IMG/VR virus record: IMGVR_UViG_3300036791_000248
Coordinates: 1 to 25,528 of that record
Reading direction: 5' to 3' (one strand)
Source: a virus
DNA: 25,528 bases
Shown: piece by piece, positions 7,755-14,832 of the stretch
How the letters are laid out: each line of letters starts with the position of its first letter
Position numbering within the stretch: the first letter of the stretch is position 1
Translations under genes and position numbers: made by a program
Notes under the pieces: generated by a model
What the model saw: the letters and a program-made list of their open reading frames with translations, nothing else
Told to the model about the DNA's origin: nothing
The model's database searches: none

Positions 7755-9353
7755 TCAGGGCGTGATCGGACCAATGATGTTGATGTCGACGCCACGATCA
7801 TATTGCAGGCGAAATTGAGCAAGCACCGCAAAAATTCGTAATTGATTCACGAGGTCCGGCGGATAGACGACATCTAGCCGATTCGGATTATTTGGATTTC
7901 GCTGCACGATCAAATTTTGGATATACGCGGTCGAGTTCTCAACAAGTCCATTGTACTCATCTTCCGCGTACTCAGCGATAAGTTCGGCCTTCGCCATCGA
8001 GGGCGTCAAAATTGCCTGGCCCGGACCAAACTTTGTGCCGTCATCAGCAAGTTTGTGCCTCGGATACTTGCTGGTGATTGCTTGACGTTGATTGGTGAAC
8101 AACCGAGCCAGCGTCGCCAGCGTGGTGACCAACTCGTAAGCGTCGTCGCTCTGGCCGTATTGGTTGAGTTGGTACTGCGTGCTTTCACGCATGATCATCG
8201 GAATGCCGTTGGGATCGACCGTCTGCACGGCTTGTCCCCACAAATTGATCGAGTTCTGTTCCGACTTGATGAATCTCTGGTGGAACGGCGCCGGTTTAAT
8301 CGAGGTCAACTCCAGCGTCTGCAACGGCCGTGCCGGATCGTTCAGCAGCGCGCGTGCAGCTTTTGAACAGTACGCCGCCGCCCATTGCCAACCTGACGAC
8401 GGCGAATTGGTCTCGAAGCACATCGTCGAAATTGTGAACCTGTTATTCCCTTCGCCCCAGGTGATTGCACCTGAGAAAATATCTCGCCGAGCCGAAAAAA
8501 TGACTCCGTAAAGTTGGCGCATCCAGCCCCAGCGTCCGTTGTCACCGCTGTTGTATTCGGTATCCCAGGCGTTCATGTTGGCTGTGTCGGTGAACGGCAT
8601 GGCGACATACTGATAATCCTCTTCGCCCATGTTGATGATGCAGGCGCTGCAATCAGCAACACCAGTTCCACCACCAAGCTTGCCGCCAGCGCTGCCGGGC
8701 CAGACCGCACTATTCGGATGCGAATAAGTCAGCGTGACACCATCAGGCAACACCTCGGCGCCAGGAGATCCGAGATAGTTGTCGCGTATGTCGATGTCGT
8801 TGCCGGTGACATCCGGCCAGTTACAAGTCAATGTGACTATGGCCGCCGCCGCCGTCGCCTTGACGGGTAATCCGAGCTGCCCAAGCGTAGGCGCCGTGTT
8901 GATCTGCGCCGCGAGATTGGCCGCGATCGTGGTCGCGGTGTCAGTCGCCCCGACGAGGATCGAGATCTTCGTACCGGCGATGTAGATCACCAACGTGCCA
9001 GCATCGGTCGGTGGCGTTGCGATCGTGATCGTTCCGCTAGCAGCGACGGCACTCGCTGGATGTGTGATAGCCACACCATAGACGAGCTGCCCGTAACTAT
9101 TCGCAAAGAATGCAGCAAACATCGCTTCCAGCATCGAGCCAGAACCGAATAGAGCCGTAGCCTGCGCCAATTCGCCGATCGGAATCGGCACATCAAGCTG
9201 GTTATTGGTCACGACTTGCGCGGTCGCCAGCGCATAGCCGACCAACAGCGCTTTTGGTCGCTGCACAGGCAACCCGGCCTTACTCGGATCTACCTCAAGC
9301 CACCAGAGTGGCAGGCGCCAATTATCAGGAAATTGTGCGAAGTCCACAGGCAT
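7755..9353 (-). CDS. Contractile tail sheath protein (Mu gpL-like)
   Basis: The 532-residue protein is a Mu-type sheath in length and layout. The N-terminus has DFAQFPDNWRLPLWWLEVD followed by a Pro-rich beta segment (RPKALLVGYA). An inserted Thr/Ala-rich beta domain spans about 105-200. The conserved C-terminal sheath core includes RWGWMRQLYGVIFSA, LARLFTNQRQAITSKYPRHK and the final FRLQYDRGVDINIIGPI strand, which in contractile sheaths takes part in subunit handshaking. Sheath subunits surround the tube and contract on infection, so this gene makes the phage a myovirus. The start is supported by ATAGGAGAGCAAC just before ATG. It is followed closely by the tube gene. Confidence 0.92.
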   Translation of the reverse strand: MPVDFAQFPDNWRLPLWWLEVDPSKAGLPVQRPKALLVGYALATAQVVTNNQLDVPIPIGELAQATALFGSGSMLEAMFAAFFANSYGQLVYGVAITHPASAVAASGTITIATPPTDAGTLVIYIAGTKISILVGATDTATTIAANLAAQINTAPTLGQLGLPVKATAAAAIVTLTCNWPDVTGNDIDIRDNYLGSPGAEVLPDGVTLTYSHPNSAVWPGSAGGKLGGGTGVADCSACIINMGEEDYQYVAMPFTDTANMNAWDTEYNSGDNGRWGWMRQLYGVIFSARRDIFSGAITWGEGNNRFTISTMCFETNSPSSGWQWAAAYCSKAARALLNDPARPLQTLELTSIKPAPFHQRFIKSEQNSINLWGQAVQTVDPNGIPMIMRESTQYQLNQYGQSDDAYELVTTLATLARLFTNQRQAITSKYPRHKLADDGTKFGPGQAILTPSMAKAELIAEYAEDEYNGLVENSTAYIQNLIVQRNPNNPNRLDVVYPPDLVNQLRIFAVLAQFRLQYDRGVDINIIGPITP

Positions 9354-9390
9354 GTTGCTCTCCTATCAACAACAAATAGTCAGCCGCCAC

Positions 9391-9408
9391 CGCCCGATTG
9401 CTCGGGCG
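9391..9408 (-). other. Hairpin in the sheath-gene leader
   Basis: A perfect 7-bp GC-rich inverted repeat (CGCCCGA, loop TTGC, TCGGGCG) lies in the gap between the DUF2635-like gene and the sheath gene. There is no T-tract on either strand, so it does not look like an intrinsic terminator. It could slow decay or mark a processing site upstream of the highly expressed sheath and tube genes. Function is inferred from position only. Confidence 0.4.
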
Positions 9409-9449
9409 ATGTTTGGTCGGCTCGGGTGAGTAGGTTTAGATCAGATCGA

Positions 9450-9656
9450 TTACTGCTTGGTCTGTTCGACCCTGGTCACGTCACCGAATTGCAGGCGGCG
9501 CAGGGTGAATTGATCCAAAGGCCAGTCGGCTGGGCCACCCGCTGGCGGGAATGGTCCGCCGCCCGGGTGTCGCATGATGCGCCGCAACGTCTCATTTTTC
9601 GGTTCGACCTTGATGGTCTCCAATCGGCGAGCAAACGGGATTGCGCTTTTTGCCAT
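9450..9656 (-). CDS. Small DUF2635-like tail protein (Mu gp38 position)
   Basis: The start at 9656 (MAKSAIPFARRL, 68 residues) is chosen because GAGG sits just upstream; a longer reading from 9716 would overlap the preceding gene deeply. The core (ETLRRIMRHPGGGPFP, then WPLDQFTLRRLQFGDVTR) resembles the short DUF2635 family found just before the sheath in Mu-like phages, with its typical turn, a Gly/Pro loop and a final arm describing Leu-x-x-Gly-Asp-Val. Function is unknown in the family. Eight bases separate it from the upstream gene. Confidence 0.65.
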   Translation of the reverse strand: MAKSAIPFARRLETIKVEPKNETLRRIMRHPGGGPFPPAGGPADWPLDQFTLRRLQFGDVTRVEQTKQ

Positions 9657-9663
9657 GTTGTCC

Positions 9664-10488
9664 TCACGGTCCAGATGAAATCGGTTCACCAGTCGCAGCG
9701 TCGTACTCGCCCTCATGCACGGTCTGCCATCCGGCGCTGCCTCGGATCTCGCGATCGATGTGCCAGATCAGGAAGTCGTCATAGAGCACGGGCGACCATT
9801 CATCACGGTAGCCATATTGATGTTGTAGATTGCACTCGGCGATCGGTGTTTCTGCCACCTGCGAGTAATTCGATCGGCACGTCCAGTTGATAACGCCGTC
9901 GTGCAGCTGCATGAAATGCCCATTCGTCATCAGGGCATTATTGAGGTCGCGGCAGAGCTGCCAAACCCATTTGAACTGCTGGTCGTCGTCGGTGCGCACG
10001 ACTGCAGCCGAATAGGTCATCGTCATGACAACGTTGAATCTTGCATTCCCCGAGTTCCAATCACCCTCGGGCGCTGCCGCCACGTTGCGGTAAACACCGA
10101 GACGTGGCAGCTGGCTCGGCTGCGTTAGCAGCATTGGCGAAACTCTGATTGTCTTGAATTGCGGAATCGTATTGGTGCCGTCGCCGTTGTAGGCGCTCAC
10201 CACGGCCGACGCGATGTTGAACGCGGTTTGATAGATCAGATCGGGATCACGATTAACCGGTGGCTTATCGATCAGCCGGATCGGAGCCAGCGCAAGCTGC
10301 GGATGACCCGCCTTGCCGCGCACACCGATGAGCGTTGTACCTTGCGGCGGCCACGGCGCTGCGACATGGCCGGTTATGCTCGCGGTGTCGGCCGCCTCGG
10401 TCGCAGCCAGCGCGCCGGCGATCGGGACGACGCCCCTTATCGTTGCATTGTCGGGCGCCTCGGTCGCGGCCAGCGTGCCAATGGGCAT
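9664..10488 (-). CDS. Putative tail terminator/connector with duplicated N-terminal repeat
   Basis: This 274-residue protein sits where Mu-like phages encode the tail terminator (gp37 region), upstream of the DUF2635-like and sheath genes. Its main body (about 60-260) has features seen in such proteins: DLIYQTAFNIASAVV, a strand describing LLTQPSQLPRLGVYRNV, and aromatic-rich strands later. The first 42 residues are two copies of a unit beginning G-x-LAATEA-x-D-x-A-x-I-x-G (residues 4-20 and 25-42), of the sort that occurs in surface and fibre-like proteins of rhizobia. The repeat looks grafted onto the tail protein. The terminator role is inferred from gene order; the body was not matched with certainty. 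Confidence 0.5.
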   Translation of the reverse strand: MPIGTLAATEAPDNATIRGVVPIAGALAATEAADTASITGHVAAPWPPQGTTLIGVRGKAGHPQLALAPIRLIDKPPVNRDPDLIYQTAFNIASAVVSAYNGDGTNTIPQFKTIRVSPMLLTQPSQLPRLGVYRNVAAAPEGDWNSGNARFNVVMTMTYSAAVVRTDDDQQFKWVWQLCRDLNNALMTNGHFMQLHDGVINWTCRSNYSQVAETPIAECNLQHQYGYRDEWSPVLYDDFLIWHIDREIRGSAGWQTVHEGEYDAATGEPISSGP

Positions 10489-10498
10489 CTATTCGCCC

Positions 10499-10876
10499 TC
10501 AAGGAGAATGTGAGATCGAACCGCTCGTGAGCGTCACGTTCTGGCCTATCGCAATCGATACCGAGTCGAGATTAATGTCAGCGCCGCCCGTAGAGACAGT
10601 GAGACCCGTCACGATCGTGTTGCCGCCACCATCTTGGATGATGGCTGCCGCCGCCGTGCCAGCTGCAATGGCCGCATGCGACAAAGGCACGCCCAACATC
10701 GTGATGACGCCGCCGCTCTGGCTGAACGATGGCTTTTGCAGTGTGACCCTTGCCAGCGTCGCGTTCATCGCAGCCGTGCCGATCACGACCACGCCAGGCG
10801 AGGCATTCGCATCGATGGCGTTGATCACGTCCTGCATACGTGTCGCTTTCAACGATGCCTCGTAACTAACGGACAT
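10499..10876 (-). CDS. Unknown virion-region protein, beta-rich
   Basis: A 125-residue protein in the head-tail part of the operon. The N-terminal helix has RMQDVINAIDANASPG. The rest is Ala/Gly/Thr-rich with ITMLGVPLSHAAIAAGTAAA and closing strands (NIDLDSVSI-like, then VTLTSGSISHS). Similar proteins recur in alphaproteobacterial prophages at this site without known function, by general recollection of the pattern. A ribosome site (ATAGGAGTCGTGTGA) precedes ATG, and its start overlaps the stop of the preceding gene (TGA-ATG). It may be a structural component such as a collar or decoration protein. No catalytic motif is visible. Confidence 0.6.
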   Translation of the reverse strand: MSVSYEASLKATRMQDVINAIDANASPGVVVIGTAAMNATLARVTLQKPSFSQSGGVITMLGVPLSHAAIAAGTAAAAIIQDGGGNTIVTGLTVSTGGADINLDSVSIAIGQNVTLTSGSISHSP

Positions 10877-11503
10877 TCACACGACTCCTATGGTGATCGA
10901 TCCAGCCGAGAACGTCACGACTTGCCCGCCAGGAACCACGACCGGACCGCCCGCGAGATAATCGGCTGCGAGTAAATCACCAGCCGTCGGATCATCGAAC
11001 AAAGCGAACCCGATGACAGTGCCCCAGCCGGCGCCAGTCGCGGTGCCGCAGGCGATGGCGACATTGTTGATGAAATTCAGCGGGTCCTCACCGCTCGGAT
11101 CGCCGAACACCGAGAACGTCAAGGTATCGCCTTGCAAGATCGAGCCGTCCGGATTCGCCGCCAGCGTGACGGTGTTGGCCGTTGTTGATAGGACCTCGCC
11201 GGTCATTAGAAACGCTTCCGGATTGGTCAGATCAGCCACGCTCATACTCGGCAGAACCCACGCCGGAACGTTCCCAAACGTCAGCACGGGTGTTTGAATT
11301 GCATCCGCCGTGGTGACGAGCTGGCCCGCCACCTGCACGCGCGCATAGCCGTTGCCAGCGACCTCGACGCCGCCCGCGTCGGTGTCGTCCGGCAAGGTCG
11401 TGAACAACGCCATCCAGACAGTCGGCACAGCTGCCGGCAGCTCGTGCTGACCAGTGATCCAGCGGCCGAACAGATTGGCGGCGTACTGGCTGGCGCCGGT
11501 CAT
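10877..11503 (-). CDS. Unknown virion-region protein with beta-sandwich-like pattern
   Basis: The 208-residue protein starts with a short helix (QYAANLFGRWITG) followed by VWMALFTTLP, GGVEVAGNGYARVQV and, near the end, WGTVIGFALFDDPTAGDLLA. The G-x-G-YARV and WGTVxGF-x-FD motifs recur in small beta-rich phage tail or head proteins annotated as fibre-like or hypothetical. It overlaps the upstream gene by ATGA and the downstream gene begins at its stop, so it is inside the coupled late operon. A structural role is likely, but the exact one is not recognised. Confidence 0.6.
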   Translation of the reverse strand: MTGASQYAANLFGRWITGQHELPAAVPTVWMALFTTLPDDTDAGGVEVAGNGYARVQVAGQLVTTADAIQTPVLTFGNVPAWVLPSMSVADLTNPEAFLMTGEVLSTTANTVTLAANPDGSILQGDTLTFSVFGDPSGEDPLNFINNVAIACGTATGAGWGTVIGFALFDDPTAGDLLAADYLAGGPVVVPGGQVVTFSAGSITIGVV

Positions 11504-11856
11504 TCGTCGATTTTCCGCAGCTGGAGTTGCAACCCGCCCTGGCCGTCAGCACGAACGTCGCTGATCCAGAATTGCTGATCGTTAGCGTAACCTGGCAAGC
11601 CGCCCTCGACCATCAGCCTGTCGTTGATCATCGGCAGAATGGGTTGCAGATCGACGATCCGCACACCCATCCACGTCGTTTGATCGGTGACGACAGTGCC
11701 ATCCGCGAGCAGAAAGTTTTGCGGGTTGGATGTAAAGATCGCCTTCACAACGTCGTAGGCTTCCGCACCAGGCTGCGACACAGCTGGAGCAATCACAACA
11801 GGTCGCCCGAACACGACCATATTCGGGCCGAGTACGAGCGACTGAAAGTCCAGCAT
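11500..11856 (-). CDS. Putative head-tail joining protein (lambda FII-like position)
   Basis: This 118-residue protein follows the decoration protein gene, where lambda-like and Mu-like heads encode the head-completion or joining protein. A beta strand (VFGRPVVIAP) and a later segment WMGVRIVDLQPILPMINDR suggest the small barrel of FII/attachment proteins. The segment FWISDVRADGQGGLQLQL forms the closing strands. Its start overlaps the decoration gene stop as TGATG. The identification is moderate; size and order argue more than sequence. Confidence 0.5.
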   Translation of the reverse strand: MLDFQSLVLGPNMVVFGRPVVIAPAVSQPGAEAYDVVKAIFTSNPQNFLLADGTVVTDQTTWMGVRIVDLQPILPMINDRLMVEGGLPGYANDQQFWISDVRADGQGGLQLQLRKIDE

Positions 11857-12191
11857 CAGAACGCGCCGCCGAGCCGGACATCCACCGTCGCGTCACCAGC
11901 CGCTTGTATGGATGTCGCGACACCGAGCGGAGCGTCGGTGTTGGTTGCCGTCACCGTGTTGGTGGCGGCGTTGTAGTACAGCTTCTCGCCCATCGTCGTG
12001 ACGAGACCCGCGGCTTTTGGCATTCGGAAAATTCCGACAACCCACAAGGCACACAGCGGCGTGCCTGCGGGTTCGGTTACGGCCGAGATGCCGATCATGG
12101 CGCCAAACACATAAGCTTGGCCGCCCACCATCCCACCTGCTGGCGCGGTGACGTACACCATATCGCCATACATCTGGACGCAATTTTTCAT
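11856..12191 (-). CDS. DUF2190 capsid decoration/stabilisation protein
   Basis: The 111-residue protein has the DUF2190 layout: MKNCVQMYGDMVYVTAPAGG at the start, an internal Gly-Val rich turn, a VGIFRMPKAAG segment, LYYNAATNTVTAT and a final VDVRLGG strand. Family members bind the outer capsid surface as decoration or stabilising trimers. It lies directly downstream of the capsid gene, as expected. AAAGGACCTGAGTC before ATG gives the ribosome site. A strong hairpin lies between it and the capsid gene and may lower its expression relative to capsid. Confidence 0.82.
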   Translation of the reverse strand: MKNCVQMYGDMVYVTAPAGGMVGGQAYVFGAMIGISAVTEPAGTPLCALWVVGIFRMPKAAGLVTTMGEKLYYNAATNTVTATNTDAPLGVATSIQAAGDATVDVRLGGAF

Positions 12192-12215
12192 GACTCAGGT
12201 CCTTTCGATTTGAAT

Positions 12216-12255
12216 GGGCAATGAGGCCGCAGCGTGCGGCCTCGATGTTGTGCCC
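12216..12255 (-). terminator. Strong hairpin after capsid gene, possible attenuator without T-tract
   Basis: A perfect 9-bp stem (GAGGCCGCA at 12223-12231 with TGCGGCCTC at 12235-12243, loop of 3) lies within a second pair GGGCA (12216-12220) / TGCCC (12251-12255). It starts just after the capsid stop codon. There is no T-run after it on the minus strand, so a partial attenuator or mRNA-stabilising structure fits better than a full intrinsic terminator. It would favour capsid output over downstream genes. Confidence 0.5.
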
Positions 12256-12257
12256 GG

Positions 12258-13892
12258 TTAGACCGTGTGCGACGTGTAGGCGATGTCGGTCGGCGGTGCG
12301 CCGGTGTCCTTGTAGACACCACGATAATCGATCGCAGCGACGCCGAAATCCATCTCCAGACTGACGCGGATGCCCTGATAGCCGAACGGCTCGTCAGTGC
12401 GCATTCGCGGGCCGTAGCCTCCAGATAGGAAGCCGTAGACGAAGCACGGCACCGCCGCCGGATCAGCGATCAAGAACCACTCGTTGCCCGGAATCAACGG
12501 CTCACAAACGCCTTCTAGCTTGCCGTGGAACGGATTGATGGCGCCAGTGAACGTCGGTTGGAACGCTCCCGCCGTCATCTGATCGACGCGGGTCTCGTGC
12601 GCCGCGCCACTCAACAACACGCGCGCTGCTGTGTTGAGAATGTTGCCGCTCAACGACTTTTGCACGCGCATCGATGCCCGACCGGCACCGACCGGCCCGA
12701 TCGTTGGTTCGTTTCCTGCCGCCGACACGTTGTGATGGTTCGTCGCGTCAAAGACGTTGAAGTTGTCCTGATTCAATACCGGACCAGCGCCAGCATTCGA
12801 GTTGAACATGTTCCAGAACGTGACGTTCTCAAACACCAACACCGCGTCGCCGGTCGATCCCAACAGTTGATCAATCGCCCCGAGGTCATCGTTGACGATC
12901 ATCTGCCGTGAGATCGGGAACACGACGCCATATGGCAAGACCGACGCGGTCTCACTCAAGTCGGCCGAGGCACCCGCCCGCAATTCGCCGGTTTCCGAAA
13001 GTGGTTGCGGCTGCGGGAATTCGCCCGCCCTGATCTGCGGATGCGGACGGAAATCGTTGAACGTCCGTTCGATTCCGACCGCGCGATATGTTGGCATCGC
13101 GAGTTGATAGCGAGCCAACAGCGCCTTATTGAGTGCGTTCATGAAGATCGCCGGATAGTCCGTCGTCGACTGGAACGCGCGTTGGATCAGCTCTTCGGCG
13201 TGGCGCGGTGTACGCACATGCCCGCGATAGTCCAAGCAGATGCACGCCATTTCGAGAAAACCCGCGCCCATGAATTCACGCGTGCGCGGGATCGCCGGCT
13301 GCTCGTGCCCGTCGATGATCCTCATTGATCGATCGACAAGGTCGACGCGCCCCATCGCCCTGCACCATTCACGCTGCGCATTGGTTTTGACACCGGGGAT
13401 ACGCCGCGAGGCGAGGATGCGGATCGCGAGTGCTTCCGACATTGCCTCGGCGCGCTGATTTTGCTCGTCATAGCCGACGACGACGCGGCCGTAGCTATCG
13501 AGCCGCGTTGCCATCGGATCGCCACCGCCGTGGCTGCCCTGACCGTTGCCGTTGCTTCCGTTGGTCATGCGCTTGGCGGATTCCGCGGCGAGGTGTTCAA
13601 GCGCCCGCTTGCGGAAGGTGTCGACCGTGTCGCTGGCGCGGATCGCCTTCTCGACCTCGGCGACCTCGATGCCCGCCTGACGGCCGACGGCCATCATTTC
13701 GAGCGCGTAGTCGGTGGCCTGCTTTTGCTTGGCCGATTCGTCCTCGGCGCGCTTTTTGGCCGCCTCTTCCTCGGCAGCTTGCTTGCGCGTGGCTTCCTCT
13801 TCCACCGCTCGCTTGCGGGCTGCCTCGGCCCGCGCGGTTTCCTCGGCTGTTGGTTGGGCGCCGCTCGCGCCCGCACCAGTCTTGTCGTTCAT
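12258..13892 (-). CDS. Nested in-frame scaffold-capsid product (internal start)
   Basis: An ATG at 13892 (MNDKTGAG) is in frame with the fusion at codon 303 and is preceded by GGAGTGAACGCC, a GGAG with an 8-nt spacing nearly identical to the site of the full-length gene (GGAGTGGGCC). It falls exactly between the protease domain and the coiled-coil scaffold. Independent initiation would give a 544-residue scaffold-capsid chain in excess over protease, the same logic as lambda C/Nu3. This is predicted from the sequence and not proven. Confidence 0.6.
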   Translation of the reverse strand: MNDKTGAGASGAQPTAEETARAEAARKRAVEEEATRKQAAEEEAAKKRAEDESAKQKQATDYALEMMAVGRQAGIEVAEVEKAIRASDTVDTFRKRALEHLAAESAKRMTNGSNGNGQGSHGGGDPMATRLDSYGRVVVGYDEQNQRAEAMSEALAIRILASRRIPGVKTNAQREWCRAMGRVDLVDRSMRIIDGHEQPAIPRTREFMGAGFLEMACICLDYRGHVRTPRHAEELIQRAFQSTTDYPAIFMNALNKALLARYQLAMPTYRAVGIERTFNDFRPHPQIRAGEFPQPQPLSETGELRAGASADLSETASVLPYGVVFPISRQMIVNDDLGAIDQLLGSTGDAVLVFENVTFWNMFNSNAGAGPVLNQDNFNVFDATNHHNVSAAGNEPTIGPVGAGRASMRVQKSLSGNILNTAARVLLSGAAHETRVDQMTAGAFQPTFTGAINPFHGKLEGVCEPLIPGNEWFLIADPAAVPCFVYGFLSGGYGPRMRTDEPFGYQGIRVSLEMDFGVAAIDYRGVYKDTGAPPTDIAYTSHTV

Positions 13893-14798
13893 GGCGTTCA
13901 CTCCATCTTGTGGGCTGCGCCCGTGGGGAATATCCGCCGCACGGAATGCGGCGCCCGCCTCGTGAGGAATCGGCGCGTAGGAAACCTCATAAGGTTCCCA
14001 GTCGACGGCGACCCGTGTTTCAGGTGATGTCGTGGTGTCTTTCACCTCACGGTGCGTTCGGTAACCGACGCTCACGGGGACCGTGAGACCGTCGGAAAGA
14101 TCTTGCGCAATGCGATTGCCCTTATCGCTGCGCGACAATTTGATTTTGGCGGATAGCTTGCCCTCAACGATACGCGCGGACCCCGGCACGACGGCGCCGA
14201 GCACGGCATCCAACCCGCGATAGTATTGATGCGCGTCGATGAATTGCGCGCCGTGGTTCAAGCGATCTGTGCGCACCGACGCGGGCGACATGTCGAGAAT
14301 TTCGTCATAGGCGCCGTCCCAGTCGTTGCGACGCACGCGCGCGCCGGTCGAGATCATCACATCGGCCGTGCGCGTTTTTGAATCGTAGGAATTGAGTTTG
14401 ACCGAGGCGCCGTTCGAGGCGTCGCGTGTCATAATGTCGAGTTTGGCGAACGCGCGTTTTTCCTTTTTTTCCTTATCCTTTTTGGCTTGTTCGGCGTCCT
14501 TTTCCTCGTCCTCTTCATCATCCTCGTCGTCGTCCTCGTCGTCCTTCTCGTCGTCCTCTTGGTCCTCGTCGTCATCATCGGCGCGGTTGTTGTCAGCTGC
14601 CCGCGTGCGCACCGATCTATCGTCGTCCTTGCCGTTGCTCATTTTGTCGACCGTCGCGTTAGCCGTGGCGACCGCCTTTTGCTCGTCGCCGTCGTATTGC
14701 TTGAGCGCCGCGTTGGCCGCTTTCGCCCAAGCTTTTCGCTTGGCCGGCGTGTCGGCTTTTTTGGTGTGAGATGTGGCGTCCGCAGAAGTCCACGGCAT
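12258..14798 (-). CDS. ChaB-like/prohead protease/scaffold/major capsid fusion protein
   Basis: The 846-residue protein joins several parts. Residues 1-52 are ChaB-like (MPWTSADATSHTKKADTPAK, then WAKAANAAL). Residues 69-112 are almost only Asp, Glu and Lys. Residues about 115-290 look like an HK97-type prohead protease, with GAQFIDAHQYYRGLDAVLG and VPVSVGYR holding the likely His and Ser. Residues about 318-420 are a charged Ala/Glu/Lys/Arg coiled coil, a scaffold domain. Residues about 440-846 are the major capsid protein (SRQMIVNDDLGAIDQL, then GNEWFLIADP near the end). The protease should cut itself and the scaffold away during maturation. GGAGTGGGCC precedes ATG. An in-frame ATG at codon 303 also has its own ribosome site. 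Confidence 0.88.
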   Translation of the reverse strand: MPWTSADATSHTKKADTPAKRKAWAKAANAALKQYDGDEQKAVATANATVDKMSNGKDDDRSVRTRAADNNRADDDDEDQEDDEKDDEDDDEDDEEDEEKDAEQAKKDKEKKEKRAFAKLDIMTRDASNGASVKLNSYDSKTRTADVMISTGARVRRNDWDGAYDEILDMSPASVRTDRLNHGAQFIDAHQYYRGLDAVLGAVVPGSARIVEGKLSAKIKLSRSDKGNRIAQDLSDGLTVPVSVGYRTHREVKDTTTSPETRVAVDWEPYEVSYAPIPHEAGAAFRAADIPHGRSPQDGVNAMNDKTGAGASGAQPTAEETARAEAARKRAVEEEATRKQAAEEEAAKKRAEDESAKQKQATDYALEMMAVGRQAGIEVAEVEKAIRASDTVDTFRKRALEHLAAESAKRMTNGSNGNGQGSHGGGDPMATRLDSYGRVVVGYDEQNQRAEAMSEALAIRILASRRIPGVKTNAQREWCRAMGRVDLVDRSMRIIDGHEQPAIPRTREFMGAGFLEMACICLDYRGHVRTPRHAEELIQRAFQSTTDYPAIFMNALNKALLARYQLAMPTYRAVGIERTFNDFRPHPQIRAGEFPQPQPLSETGELRAGASADLSETASVLPYGVVFPISRQMIVNDDLGAIDQLLGSTGDAVLVFENVTFWNMFNSNAGAGPVLNQDNFNVFDATNHHNVSAAGNEPTIGPVGAGRASMRVQKSLSGNILNTAARVLLSGAAHETRVDQMTAGAFQPTFTGAINPFHGKLEGVCEPLIPGNEWFLIADPAAVPCFVYGFLSGGYGPRMRTDEPFGYQGIRVSLEMDFGVAAIDYRGVYKDTGAPPTDIAYTSHTV

Positions 14799-14832
14799 GG
14801 CCCACTCCTATGTTGAGTTGTTTGATTGCTGC

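Noticed and set aside
13430-14816. Long plus-strand frames opposite the capsid polyprotein, including Ser-rich and Val/Leu-rich ones
   Set aside because: They mirror the Ala/Glu/Lys coiled coil and the Asp/Glu run on the coding strand and have no ribosome sites.
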